A DNA stretch of 64,000 nucleotides from Bradymonadales bacterium (GCA_007693605.1 REDG01000051.1:1-64000); one strand, 5' to 3'; positions 47,281 to 55,277 are shown, counted from the stretch's first letter. Made by a program: numbers and translations. Notes: generated by a model not told the origin, from the sequence alone.

Positions 47281-47844
47281 TTAGGCCCTTTCAAAAAAGT
47301 TTTCTAAAATGAAAACATTCTTCATCTTAAAGCGAGCAGGGGATTCTAAAATGGCTGAAGCCTTCAAAGATTCGATGCCAGAAACAAACCAGGGCTGAGA
47401 AAGCGGTGCTGCATCTAAAGCCCATGCTGGCGGGGAAAATTCACTGCGATGACAGAGCTCTAGAACAATGGCAGAAATCAAGGCTTGGAGGCGTGGATTC
47501 AAAGCTCGGACAGGCGGAGTGATAAGAAGCCTTGCATCTTTGGTTCTTAGAAACTCATCAATGAGATTGAAGAAATGCAGCTTCCATGAGTCTTCCCCCT
47601 CTTGTGAAACGGCCAGGGAAACCACGGGCACGGAGTATCGGAAATCGGCCTTTGAATTCTTCAAATATTCAAAAAGCTCCAGCTCCCGATGAGAAGCCTG
47701 TGCTATCTTTTTCAAAGTCTTCAGGCTGGCATTTCGTTCCCCTTCCTTGATGTGACGAAGGGTCGTTCGAGAGATGCCCGCCAGTCGAGCCAGCTCCCTT
47801 TCCGAGACCTGATGCAAATTTTTGTTATTGTTCAAGTTTCTCAT
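47281..47844 (-). CDS. HTH transcriptional regulator, candidate antitoxin of the nucleotidyltransferase pair
   Basis: A 187-residue protein with an N-terminal helix-turn-helix of XRE type (about 10-65: 'SERELARLAGISRTTLRHIK') and a C-terminal domain ('LLITPPVRALNPRLQALISA') that I recall from regulators paired with DUF6036 nucleotidyltransferases. The start ATG at 47844 touches a 22-bp perfect palindrome. No Shine-Dalgarno is visible because the palindrome occupies that position. It is the first gene of the pair, likely autoregulated. Confidence 0.8.
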   Translation of the reverse strand: MRNLNNNKNLHQVSERELARLAGISRTTLRHIKEGERNASLKTLKKIAQASHRELELFEYLKNSKADFRYSVPVVSLAVSQEGEDSWKLHFFNLIDEFLRTKDARLLITPPVRALNPRLQALISAIVLELCHRSEFSPPAWALDAAPLSQPWFVSGIESLKASAILESPARFKMKNVFILENFFERA

Positions 47845-47864
47845 GGTACAATATATTGTACCAT
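47843..47864. promoter_or_regulatory. 22-bp perfect palindrome, probable operator
   Basis: Half-site atggtacaata followed by its exact reverse complement tattgtaccat. It ends at the start codon of the HTH gene and touches a promoter-like -10 hexamer (47863-47868), so a dimeric regulator bound here would block transcription. A perfect 22-bp palindrome is not expected by chance. Confidence 0.85.
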
Positions 47865-47892
47865 TTTATGGCTTAGGGCACAAGGCTGTCGA
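47863..47892 (-). promoter_or_regulatory. Probable promoter of the HTH/nucleotidyltransferase pair
   Basis: On the minus strand: -35 TCGACA (47887-47892), 18-base spacer, -10 TAAAAT (47863-47868); each hexamer differs from consensus by one base. The predicted transcription start falls inside the palindrome, leaving a leader of only about 10-15 bases, so the mRNA would be leaderless or nearly so. Confidence 0.6.
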
Positions 47893-47908
47893 AACTGTCC
47901 GCCATGCA

Positions 47909-47934
47909 AGGGGAGTGTCGCCAATGGCTCCCTT
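47909..47934. repeat. Intergenic GGGAGTGTCGC-family repeat copy (hairpin)
   Basis: Plus strand aaggggagtgtcgccaatgg then ctccctt. gggag and ctccc make a stem with a 12-base loop. It begins at the stop codon (47933-47935) of the membrane protein gene on the minus strand, acting perhaps as its 3' hairpin. Confidence 0.6.
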
Positions 47935-48733
47935 AAGCTCGGCGGCTTGGGTGCTGGTACCAAGCTCGAACCTTCCGGTCTTTCGGATACTTCTTTTGGA
48001 GTAGGTTTTCGACGGCCTCCATTTTGCCGTCTGAGGGAATCCACTCTGCTAGGTCGGGAAAGTCCACTCGACAGTTTTCACAATGTTTATTTTCGTAAAA
48101 CCGAATGGGACACCAGAAGCTTTCATTGTTGCGAACCATTTCTCCCCCCAGAGAGTAAACACCGGCAGCCCACTCGCAGTACAAACACCAAAGGAGATCA
48201 ATCCCAACCAGACCTTGAAACTTATGCCGAGAAACTTGAATGAAGTCAGAGTGTATGTAGCGAGGAAAGCCCAGAGAAAATTGCAATAGGGGATACAGGA
48301 AGATTTGTCCGAAACGGACCACTAAAAAACAGGGAAGGGCCAAGAGGGTAAAGTAGAAGCCTGCGAGAACTTTGACGGTGCCGACCGATGAGCCAAGCAC
48401 CTTGAGCAAGCGACCCCCTTGAGAGCCTGACCGAAGATAAGCCAGCCAAGAATGAATGCGGCAAAAGATCGCCAGATAGATCGACTGAGTGACAACAGAC
48501 ACGAGAAATCCGGCGATGCCCATATACAATGCGCTGAACAAAGGCGGCAGCCAAACAAAGACAGCGACCCAGAAGTCTAGAATGGGCACTTTACGAAATC
48601 TTTCAGCTAACGAATTGGATTGAAGACCGAGATAGAGGGCGAGCGTATTCCCCAACAGCCACAAAAAAATCCACAGCGCCCACTCGACCTGGTCTGACCA
48701 TAATGAATGCAATGCTTCCAAGAACACCCCCAA
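47933..48733 (-). CDS. Conserved membrane protein of unknown function with Cys-rich C-terminus
   Basis: A 266-residue protein with about four membrane helices in the first 160 residues, then a soluble C-terminal region rich in Cys and aromatic residues: 'WCLYCEWAAGVYSLGGEM', 'FWCPIRFYENKHCENC' and 'VDFPDLAEWIP'. The two CxxC pairs suggest a metal site. I have seen similar proteins in other proteobacteria but no function is known to me. The TTG at 48733 or the GTG two codons later is the start; no strong ribosome site is visible. Confidence 0.7.
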   Translation of the reverse strand: MGVFLEALHSLWSDQVEWALWIFLWLLGNTLALYLGLQSNSLAERFRKVPILDFWVAVFVWLPPLFSALYMGIAGFLVSVVTQSIYLAIFCRIHSWLAYLRSGSQGGRLLKVLGSSVGTVKVLAGFYFTLLALPCFLVVRFGQIFLYPLLQFSLGFPRYIHSDFIQVSRHKFQGLVGIDLLWCLYCEWAAGVYSLGGEMVRNNESFWCPIRFYENKHCENCRVDFPDLAEWIPSDGKMEAVENLLQKKYPKDRKVRAWYQHPSRRA

Positions 48734-48831
48734 AGCTCATTTGAGCAGAAAACTGAGAAATGTAAATCTTAAGTCTGTGATGAGTCGGGTTTCATTGGGG
48801 GTGTTAAAGAGATGCTTTGAATGAGCCCCCA

Positions 48832-49638
48832 TCACTGGTGATTTTCGAGTTCCTGCTTCAGAAAGCTGCGGATCTGCTCTTGATAAGTCTCTTGTAGAAG
48901 AAACTGATTGTGACCCATGGATTTAAATGCGACCAGTTTCTTGAGGTGAGGAAGCTGAGCGGCCAGTCTTTTGCTGGAGCTTGGGGGGACCACTTCATCT
49001 GTCTCGCTGAACAAAACAAGGCTTGGGGCTTGAACTCGCGGGGCCCAATCAATTGAGGGGAATGGGTGCCGAAGCAGGAGTTTCACCGGAAGCCAGGGGT
49101 AGTGTCTTCGAGCGATGTCGACCAGACTCGCGGCAGGGGCTTGTAGAATGAGGCCCGCACTTTGAATTCGTTGCGCAGCCACCCAAACGGCCACCGAACT
49201 TCCGATCGATTCTCCAAACAAAAAAATGGGCCCTGGCGATTCAGACTCGATGAGGTCGAAAACCTCCAGTCCGGCTCGAAGAAAAGCTTCTTGAGAGGCC
49301 TTTCGACGAGGCTCTCCGCCATAGCCCGGGTATTCAAGAAATATGAGATTGAGGGGAAGCCCTTCCAGGACTTCCGAAAAGAAGAGTCGATCGCAGGCAG
49401 AGCCCGCATTTCCGTGAAAATAGATCAGGCTTCCCTCAGCGCCTGCTTGCTGTCGATGATAGAAACGAACTTCATTCTGTTCGACAGCCACAAAGGAGTA
49501 GCTCTTGGCCTCCGAGCAGTTTCCAAATGTGGAACCAAAGCTCTGAAAAATGAGAAACTTCTGAAGCAGGAACAGCAGCAAGCATAGCCCCAGCCAAACA
49601 GAAAAAATCAAAACGGCAACTCGAAGGATTGAATTCAT
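48832..49638 (-). CDS. Alpha/beta hydrolase with N-terminal membrane anchor
   Basis: A 268-residue protein. One hydrophobic N-terminal helix ('VAVLIFSVWLGLCLLLFLLQ') anchors it, followed by an alpha/beta hydrolase domain. The nucleophile elbow is 'FGESIGSSVAV' (GxSxG), the acid is in 'ETDEVVPPSS' and the His in 'MGHNQFLLQ'; 'YFHGNAGSACDRLFF' is the oxyanion site. It resembles the ABHD13/BEM46 or FrsA-like lipase group. Probably faces the periplasm. ATG at 49638, divergent from the sigma-like gene. Confidence 0.88.
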   Translation of the reverse strand: MNSILRVAVLIFSVWLGLCLLLFLLQKFLIFQSFGSTFGNCSEAKSYSFVAVEQNEVRFYHRQQAGAEGSLIYFHGNAGSACDRLFFSEVLEGLPLNLIFLEYPGYGGEPRRKASQEAFLRAGLEVFDLIESESPGPIFLFGESIGSSVAVWVAAQRIQSAGLILQAPAASLVDIARRHYPWLPVKLLLRHPFPSIDWAPRVQAPSLVLFSETDEVVPPSSSKRLAAQLPHLKKLVAFKSMGHNQFLLQETYQEQIRSFLKQELENHQ

Positions 49639-49709
49639 TGAAGCTTTTCTATCACTTTTGGGTGTTTCGGCGAAAGGCCGGAGCGGGACTTCGGTGACCG
49701 CCGTTGCGA

Positions 49710-49749
49710 CAGCCCGTGGGCAAGCGATCGCTGTGCCCCCCTCGGGCTG
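49710..49749 (+). other. Structured hairpin in the divergent spacer
   Basis: Outer arms cagcccg (49710-49716) and cgggctg (49743-49749) form a 7-bp stem; within it gggca and tgcccc can pair and the tip is the 8-base palindrome gcgatcgc. It lies in the 49639-49861 spacer between the divergent hydrolase and sigma-like genes. It may be an RNA structure in the 5' leader of one of them, a repeat remnant, or a small RNA; no T run follows. Confidence 0.45.
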
Positions 49750-49861
49750 GACTGAGCCAGCTCCTTGAAATGATTGATGATTAGGCTCTTATATTGGACT
49801 TGCCAGAGGGGCTAAAACTCGGCTTGGGTCAGGTACGATTCTTGCGAATCTCATAGGGGTG

Positions 49862-51409
49862 ATGGTGGTCAGGCGTTTCCATATCGCGATTTTTGCTCTC
49901 GCTTTGGGTCTATCGACTTTTTTGGCGCCAGCTTCTTTGCGTGCTGATATCTGCAGGACAGTGACCGAGATATTGGCAAACAAGCTGACGGCGGATGCCT
50001 CGCCAGGAAATAAAGGAAGATTGCGGTTCATGGATTTGTTCAGAGCTTTGGGCCTGGAAGGCTCTGACACTCTTCACGAAGCTAAAAATAAAAGTCCTAA
50101 AGCGGTCAATCAGGAAGTCGAGAGCATTCAAAGCTCGGAGATTGCTCCCCGGATTTTAAGGATGGAGGCTCTTGAAGAGCAGATGCTGAGGGAGATTTCA
50201 AACGCGTACAATTCATTGTCAAAGTCAGAGAAGGAGAGGCTGAAGGCTTCTAAAGAGAAGGAGGCTTCTAATCTTCAAAAGGGTCTTTCGCTCGAAGCTT
50301 CACGAAAGGAGCGAGTGCGGGCGATCATGGCGGCAAACCTTGAGTTTCCGAATTGGTTTCAAAGTAAAGAAATGAGCGAAGCCTTTGATGAGTGGAGAAC
50401 TTTAGAAACGGAGCTGCTGGACTTGATGATGGGCTATGTCACCACCCTGGCGGCCAGGTCCGTCAGACCAAACCGACCGGATGATTTTGCAGACGCTCTT
50501 CAAGAGGGAGCGATGGCGGCCGTAGAGGCGATTCGAGCTTATGAAGTTTCAAGTGGCTTCAATCTAACCACCCTTCTGCACCCATATGTTTCAAAAAAGT
50601 TGGAGAGTTTAGGGGTCTCAGGACTGAGACAACGAGAGGCAGGCTATCTTAAAGCCCCTGAGCTAGAGTGGCTGGCAGGCTTTCATGAGGAGTACGGGCG
50701 CGACCCATCTTTTGAAGAAATCCGCTTCGAGTTTCCGAAGCCTGTTCAACACAACAGAATGTGGGACCAAATCAGGACGGGTCAGCAGCGAAACTCTCGT
50801 TCTCTCTTTGTGCCCGATCCCGATGGGGGATTTCGACTTCGGCCCTTGAGCGATCCTTCCGTGGAATCTCCTGGCGTTCAACGGGAGAGAATCGAGCTTC
50901 TCGATCGTTTACTCAGTGAGATCACCAAGCACGAAGAGGCCAATCAATTTGTCATGTACTATCGATTGAAGTGGGGCGAAAGACTGCAAGAAAATAGTCG
51001 AGGGGAAATCATCCCGCAATCCCTTTTGACCGATGAGCAAATTCAAGAACAACTAGGTTTTAACAATCGACAAAACCTTGAGCACTTTTTAGATCGAATG
51101 CAGTACAAACTTTTGGTCGTCTCTGCCTTTGACTCTCGCCCCGATCTGTTTAACGAAGTGGATAAACAGGTAGTTTCTCGAAAGTATGGTCTCTTTGGTG
51201 TGGGTGCGATTCAGGCGAGAGCTAATCCCAAGTCTCTGGCAAAGGAGTTGGGATTAACAGAAGAACAAGTGAAAGAGAGTTTACTGAAAGTCCAGTCTTG
51301 GATCATTGCCGAAGGTCATTTGTTTTCTAGAAAGCAGCTTTTGAGTTTTCTTCCCGACGATCTGAAGGAAGCCTTCGAGACTCTCTCGGGGCCTTCGATC
51401 AGGGAGTGA
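49862..51409 (+). CDS. Sigma-70-like protein with an apparent N-terminal signal peptide
   Basis: A 515-residue protein. Residues 1-29 look like a cleavable signal peptide: basic MVVRRFH, hydrophobic 'IAIFALALGLSTFLAPAS', site near SLRA/D. At about 185-245 there is a sigma region 2-like segment ('DFADALQEGAMAAVEAIRAY' and 'SSGFNLTTLLHP'), at 269-290 a region 3-like one ('AGFHEEYGRDPSFEEIRFEF') and at 341-415 a region 4-like HTH ('LTDEQIQEQLGFNNRQNLE'). Aromatic melting residues of region 2.3 are lacking. A second in-frame ATG (50030, residue 57) has an aaaggaag site 11 bases upstream and would omit the signal. Monocistronic, divergent from the hydrolase. Confidence 0.7.
   Translation: MVVRRFHIAIFALALGLSTFLAPASLRADICRTVTEILANKLTADASPGNKGRLRFMDLFRALGLEGSDTLHEAKNKSPKAVNQEVESIQSSEIAPRILRMEALEEQMLREISNAYNSLSKSEKERLKASKEKEASNLQKGLSLEASRKERVRAIMAANLEFPNWFQSKEMSEAFDEWRTLETELLDLMMGYVTTLAARSVRPNRPDDFADALQEGAMAAVEAIRAYEVSSGFNLTTLLHPYVSKKLESLGVSGLRQREAGYLKAPELEWLAGFHEEYGRDPSFEEIRFEFPKPVQHNRMWDQIRTGQQRNSRSLFVPDPDGGFRLRPLSDPSVESPGVQRERIELLDRLLSEITKHEEANQFVMYYRLKWGERLQENSRGEIIPQSLLTDEQIQEQLGFNNRQNLEHFLDRMQYKLLVVSAFDSRPDLFNEVDKQVVSRKYGLFGVGAIQARANPKSLAKELGLTEEQVKESLLKVQSWIIAEGHLFSRKQLLSFLPDDLKEAFETLSGPSIRE
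50012..50019 (+). promoter_or_regulatory. Possible internal ribosome site for a short form of the sigma-like protein
   Basis: aaaggaag lies 11 bases before the in-frame ATG at 50030. If used, translation would begin after the predicted signal peptide and yield a cytosolic protein of 459 residues. This alternative decides whether the protein is exported at all. Confidence 0.4.
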
Positions 51410-52559
51410 ATATTTTCTGATCGAGTTTAAAGCCTGAACGACGAGCCTCCTCTAGAAAGCTTGGGAGCTCGCCCGTTGGCCGGTGCTTGACTCGGGCTTT
51501 GGCGCCTTCCTTTTGTTCCAGAATTTCTAAAACAAAGAGATCTCGGATGTCGTAGTTTCCTGACTCATCCAGGCCCACCAGTTCTGAAACATGAGTCAAT
51601 CGGCGGCTGCCGTCGCGAAGCCTTGAGGCCTGAACAATAATTTGAATGGCATTGGCAATTTGACTTCGAATGGCAATCAGAGGCATTTCGAGTCGGTTCA
51701 TCATAATTAAAGTTTCAATTCGTGAGATCGCTTGCCGAGGGTTGTTGGCGTGAAGGGTGGACATACTTCCGGAATGGCCGGTAGTCATGGCCTGTAGGAG
51801 GTCCAGAGCCTCGGGGCCCCGAACCTCTCCAATCACAATCCGATCGGGTCGCAGTCGCAGCGAGCTTTTAACGAGATCTCGAATATCGACCGTCAACTTG
51901 TCACTATGAACGCTCTCCATGCGGAGAACATGTTCTTGCTGAAGTTGAAGCTCTGAGGCGTCTTCAATCACCACGATTCTTTGGTCGGAGGGAATAAAAC
52001 TTGAGATCGCGTTGAGCAGAGTGGTCTTTCCGGAGCTGGTGGAGCCTGAAACGATTAGGTTTTTCTTCAGTTGAACACAGACATGAAGAAAGCGAGCCAT
52101 GTCGACTGACATCGCGCCCACCTTCACCAAGTCTTTAACTTCTAAGGGCACATCGCCAAACTTTCGAATGGCCATATACACCCCATCTTTGGCGCAAGGC
52201 GGGACGACAATATGAATTCGACTGCCGTCGGGCAATCGAGCGTCCATGACGGGGTTGAGTTCATCAATTCGCCGGCCCACAAACTGGGCCACATTTCTCG
52301 CTGCTGCAAACAAAGCGTCTTCATCGGCGAAGGCTGTTTCGGCTCGAATCAGCTTTCCCTTGCGCTCGATATAAATCTCGTCGGGTGAATTGATAAGGAT
52401 TTCGGTTACACTGTCGTCGTCCAAGAAGTCCAAAATAGGACCCAAAAAGCTCCGAGTCGTGTCGTTTTCGATCAAGGCCACAAGCCCATTATAACCCCTT
52501 TTCTGGGCCTGACGCTTGGCACAGGCTTTGCATTTCTTAAGGAATGCCCTGGGGGCCAT
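51399..52559 (-). CDS. cpaF: CpaF/TadA-type secretion ATPase
   Basis: A 386-residue secretion NTPase. The N-terminal part 'LDFLDDDSVTEILINSPDEI' is typical of CpaF. Walker A is 'GSTSSGKTTLLN', Walker B lies in 'RIVIGEVRGPEALDLLQAM' and the sensor His in 'STLHANNPRQAISRIETL'. Such ATPases power Tad pili or related machines. The ORF start ATG at 52559 adds a Cys-rich MAPRAFLKKCKACAKRQ; the GTG at 52481 would match shorter relatives and leave 79 bases to the TPR gene start at 52561. No other pilus genes are in the window. Its 3' end overlaps the sigma-like gene by 11 bases. Confidence 0.9.
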   Translation of the reverse strand: MAPRAFLKKCKACAKRQAQKRGYNGLVALIENDTTRSFLGPILDFLDDDSVTEILINSPDEIYIERKGKLIRAETAFADEDALFAAARNVAQFVGRRIDELNPVMDARLPDGSRIHIVVPPCAKDGVYMAIRKFGDVPLEVKDLVKVGAMSVDMARFLHVCVQLKKNLIVSGSTSSGKTTLLNAISSFIPSDQRIVVIEDASELQLQQEHVLRMESVHSDKLTVDIRDLVKSSLRLRPDRIVIGEVRGPEALDLLQAMTTGHSGSMSTLHANNPRQAISRIETLIMMNRLEMPLIAIRSQIANAIQIIVQASRLRDGSRRLTHVSELVGLDESGNYDIRDLFVLEILEQKEGAKARVKHRPTGELPSFLEEARRSGFKLDQKIFTP

Positions 52560-52560
52560 T

Positions 52561-55122
52561 ATGCCAAAAAACAGTCTAAGTTATTTAATTCACTCACTTT
52601 TTAGCTCTTTTGCGTCTGGGCTCAAATGGGGGCTCTGTGTCGCAGTTGGGGCCTTGATGGGTCTTGAGCTCTCTGCCTCAGAAATCTCTGAACTAGAGCG
52701 TCGAGAGCGACTGCACGAGCTCTATCAGCGGCAAATTCCTCTTCTGGAACAATTTGTTCGCAATCACGAACGATCAGAGCAAACGCCTGCGAACCTCTTT
52801 CGCTTGGGCGAGGCCTATTTCGAGTCGGCCAAATACTATCAGTTGAAAGGGAATCAATCTCGAACTACGGTCTTCTTTCAAAGAGCCATTCAAGCGCTTG
52901 AGAAACTTCGTACAGATTTTCCTCTTTACGAACGAGCGGATGAAGCCTTGTTTGTTTTGTCCTCGGCCTATCTTGAGACTTCTCGAAATGCTGAAGCAGG
53001 CGGCGTTTTGGCAGAGATCGCCAGGCGATTCCCTCAATCTCCCATCATGACCCAAGCCGCCTATCTTTTAGGGGATCACTTTTATTCTCAGGACAATATG
53101 ACAGAAGCCAAAAAATATTATGAGATGGCTTCTCAAATTGAGGAATCGAAAGTCTATGGGCACTACCGATTGGCTTGGGTGGCCCTTCGTCAAGGGCAAG
53201 CCGCCGTGTCTCTCAGGCATTTTGTGGAAAGCATTCGTCTGAGCTCCGAAGGCTCCAGCTCTAATTACGACTATTCAAAAGATGCTGCGCGAGAGATGGT
53301 CTGGCCAGCCCTAGAGGTTCATCGCCCTCAACAAGTGATTCGCTACTTGCAAAGCACTTTGCCCAACAAGGAACTTTTAGAGATTTCTTTGAACGCTCTA
53401 GCCATGGGATCGATGACCAAAGAGGATTATCGTCTTGCTAGTCAAATTTTTGATGTTTTGACTCAAGACTTTCAGGACTCTGCCCGCTTTGATAGTTGGA
53501 TGAAGGCTCAACTAGAGGCCGAAGAAAAACTCGGTCGTTCGGATCGTATTGTTGATTTGGTTTCTCGCTTGAGCGAGCGAGAGGGGAATTCGACCGAAAT
53601 TCGCACTCAAATCTATACAAACGCCAAAAAGTATCATGCTTTGGCCCAAGCAGAGAAAGATCCGAAAGTCAGAGACTCGAACTACGATCAAGCCATCGCG
53701 TATTATCAGGCCTTTGTAAAGATGGGGGAAGATCTCAAAACTCAAGAGACCCAGTTCTACCTGGGTGAGGCGCTCTACACTCGGGGGCGATATGAAGAGG
53801 CGGTTCGAGCCTACCAAGCTTCTGTTCAGGGGCAACACGAAAAGCAGCAAGACGCCGCTTGGAACTGGTATCACACCGCAGAAAAGCTGGCCCCGGGCTT
53901 TCGCTATGAAGGTGAATCTGCAAGGCCCCTGCAGGCCAAGGATGAAGAGTTTTTAACGGCCGCCCGCTTTGTGGCTTCCGCCGATTTTATGCCTGAAGAA
54001 AGGCGTCGAACGGCGAGTTATCAGTCTGCCCGACTTCTGTATCAACTCAATCAACACGATCAAGCACTGCCCCTCTTTCAGCAGCTGGCAGAGCGCTTTC
54101 CTCAGACCAAAGAAGGCCAGATGAGTGCTCAGCTTGTACTCGATATTCATAATTTGAAGGGAGATTATCGAGCGGTGGCCCAATACGCGCGAGACCTCAG
54201 GCAACAATCGGCTCCGGCTGAGGCTGGAAAGTTGGCGGAGCTCGAAGCTCAGGCCCTCTTTAAAAGCCTTCAAGCCGAAGAACGGCAGGCGAGAGAATTT
54301 CCAGAACGCCAAAGGATTTCAGCCTTTCGGCAGATGTCTCAACGCTATCTTCAGTATGCAAGACAGTATCCAGAAGCCGAGCTGGCCCCCGCCGGGCTTT
54401 GGGCGGCTCTTCAGTTGTCTGCCACGGTGGCCACTTTTGAGGGAGACCGGCGATTTACCTCCGTTCGCGAGCTGTTTGATCTCTTGAGGGCCAGATATTC
54501 TAACACCGAGTTTATGCCTCGGGCGGTCGATTTGATGGGAGAGTTTTTGGCGCACCAACAGCCTGAAGTTTCAGCCCTTCATGGCTTAGAAATTTATCGA
54601 GAGGCCTGGCTTAAACAAATGAGACAACAGCCAGCGGCTGAGCGAGGTCTTTGGGGGAGCTATCTCTATGAACTTTCAAGTGAGAGCCAAAAGAAGGCCC
54701 TTCTCAAAGAGTTCTCAACTTTTCCGGTGAGCGCAGAGAATCGAAAGTTAATTGCGAAGTATCGGTTCTCAGAAGTAGAAGAGCAGTTAGTGTCTTATCG
54801 GGATGTGAGCTTGAACCAACTTTCGAGTTTAGCCAAAAATACACAGGAGAAGTTAAAGAGATTGGAGCGCCTCGAGTCCTCGGTGAAAGCTATGGTCGAA
54901 CTCGGAGACCCAAAGTCTGCCGTGGCTTCTTTGGATCTGTTGGCGGTTGCCTATGCCGAGATGGGTCAGGCCTTTCGAGAGGCCCCAGTGCCAGACTCGC
55001 TCGAGCCTGAGCAGCTTCAGCAATATCGACAAGCCGTCGAAGAAAAGGCTCGAGATTACGACCTAGAAGCTCGCAAGACTCGAGAGCTGTCTAGGCAAAC
55101 AGCAAGAAGGCTTGGAATCTAA
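52561..55122 (+). CDS. Large TPR protein, exported (gliding-machinery type)
   Basis: An 853-residue protein with an N-terminal signal ('LKWGLCVAVGALMGLELSAS') and many TPR-like repeats ('YFESAKYYQLKGNQSRTTVF', 'AEARRFPQSPIMTQAAYLLG'-type; for instance 'YYEMASQIEESKVYGHYRLA'). It resembles the TPR periplasmic proteins encoded beside gltG/AglT-type genes of the focal-adhesion gliding machinery of myxobacteria and relatives. The ATG at 52561 follows 'gggggcc'; the frame opens at 52516 but the later start gives a clean signal peptide. First gene of a probable cluster with the secreted protein, LolA, FHA-TonB and barrel genes. Confidence 0.82.
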   Translation: MPKNSLSYLIHSLFSSFASGLKWGLCVAVGALMGLELSASEISELERRERLHELYQRQIPLLEQFVRNHERSEQTPANLFRLGEAYFESAKYYQLKGNQSRTTVFFQRAIQALEKLRTDFPLYERADEALFVLSSAYLETSRNAEAGGVLAEIARRFPQSPIMTQAAYLLGDHFYSQDNMTEAKKYYEMASQIEESKVYGHYRLAWVALRQGQAAVSLRHFVESIRLSSEGSSSNYDYSKDAAREMVWPALEVHRPQQVIRYLQSTLPNKELLEISLNALAMGSMTKEDYRLASQIFDVLTQDFQDSARFDSWMKAQLEAEEKLGRSDRIVDLVSRLSEREGNSTEIRTQIYTNAKKYHALAQAEKDPKVRDSNYDQAIAYYQAFVKMGEDLKTQETQFYLGEALYTRGRYEEAVRAYQASVQGQHEKQQDAAWNWYHTAEKLAPGFRYEGESARPLQAKDEEFLTAARFVASADFMPEERRRTASYQSARLLYQLNQHDQALPLFQQLAERFPQTKEGQMSAQLVLDIHNLKGDYRAVAQYARDLRQQSAPAEAGKLAELEAQALFKSLQAEERQAREFPERQRISAFRQMSQRYLQYARQYPEAELAPAGLWAALQLSATVATFEGDRRFTSVRELFDLLRARYSNTEFMPRAVDLMGEFLAHQQPEVSALHGLEIYREAWLKQMRQQPAAERGLWGSYLYELSSESQKKALLKEFSTFPVSAENRKLIAKYRFSEVEEQLVSYRDVSLNQLSSLAKNTQEKLKRLERLESSVKAMVELGDPKSAVASLDLLAVAYAEMGQAFREAPVPDSLEPEQLQQYRQAVEEKARDYDLEARKTRELSRQTARRLGI

Positions 55123-55123
55123 A

Positions 55124-55277
55124 GGGAGTGTCGCTAAGGGCCCATCTGCTTTGTCGGCTGCGTCGCTGCGCTTCTCGAGTGGCATTTTAACCACACTGCG
55201 ATGCTCGCTCCTTGCCTTCTCGCATCTGGACCCCTATCGCCACTCCCGAATGCAGAGTTTGGCGACAGTCCCCTAAA
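55124..55277 (+). repeat. Inverted-repeat element, full copy of the GGGAGTGTCGC family
   Basis: Left arm gggagtgtcgctaagggccc and catctgct (55124-55150) has a reverse-complement partner at 55222-55247 (gcatctgga to cactccc), about 20 matches in 26. A further inverted unit (tggcgacagtccccta) follows at 55259-55275. So the 150-bp element sits directly after the TPR stop codon and looks like a small mobile or palindromic (MITE-like) repeat. The inner part is not coding. Confidence 0.75.
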
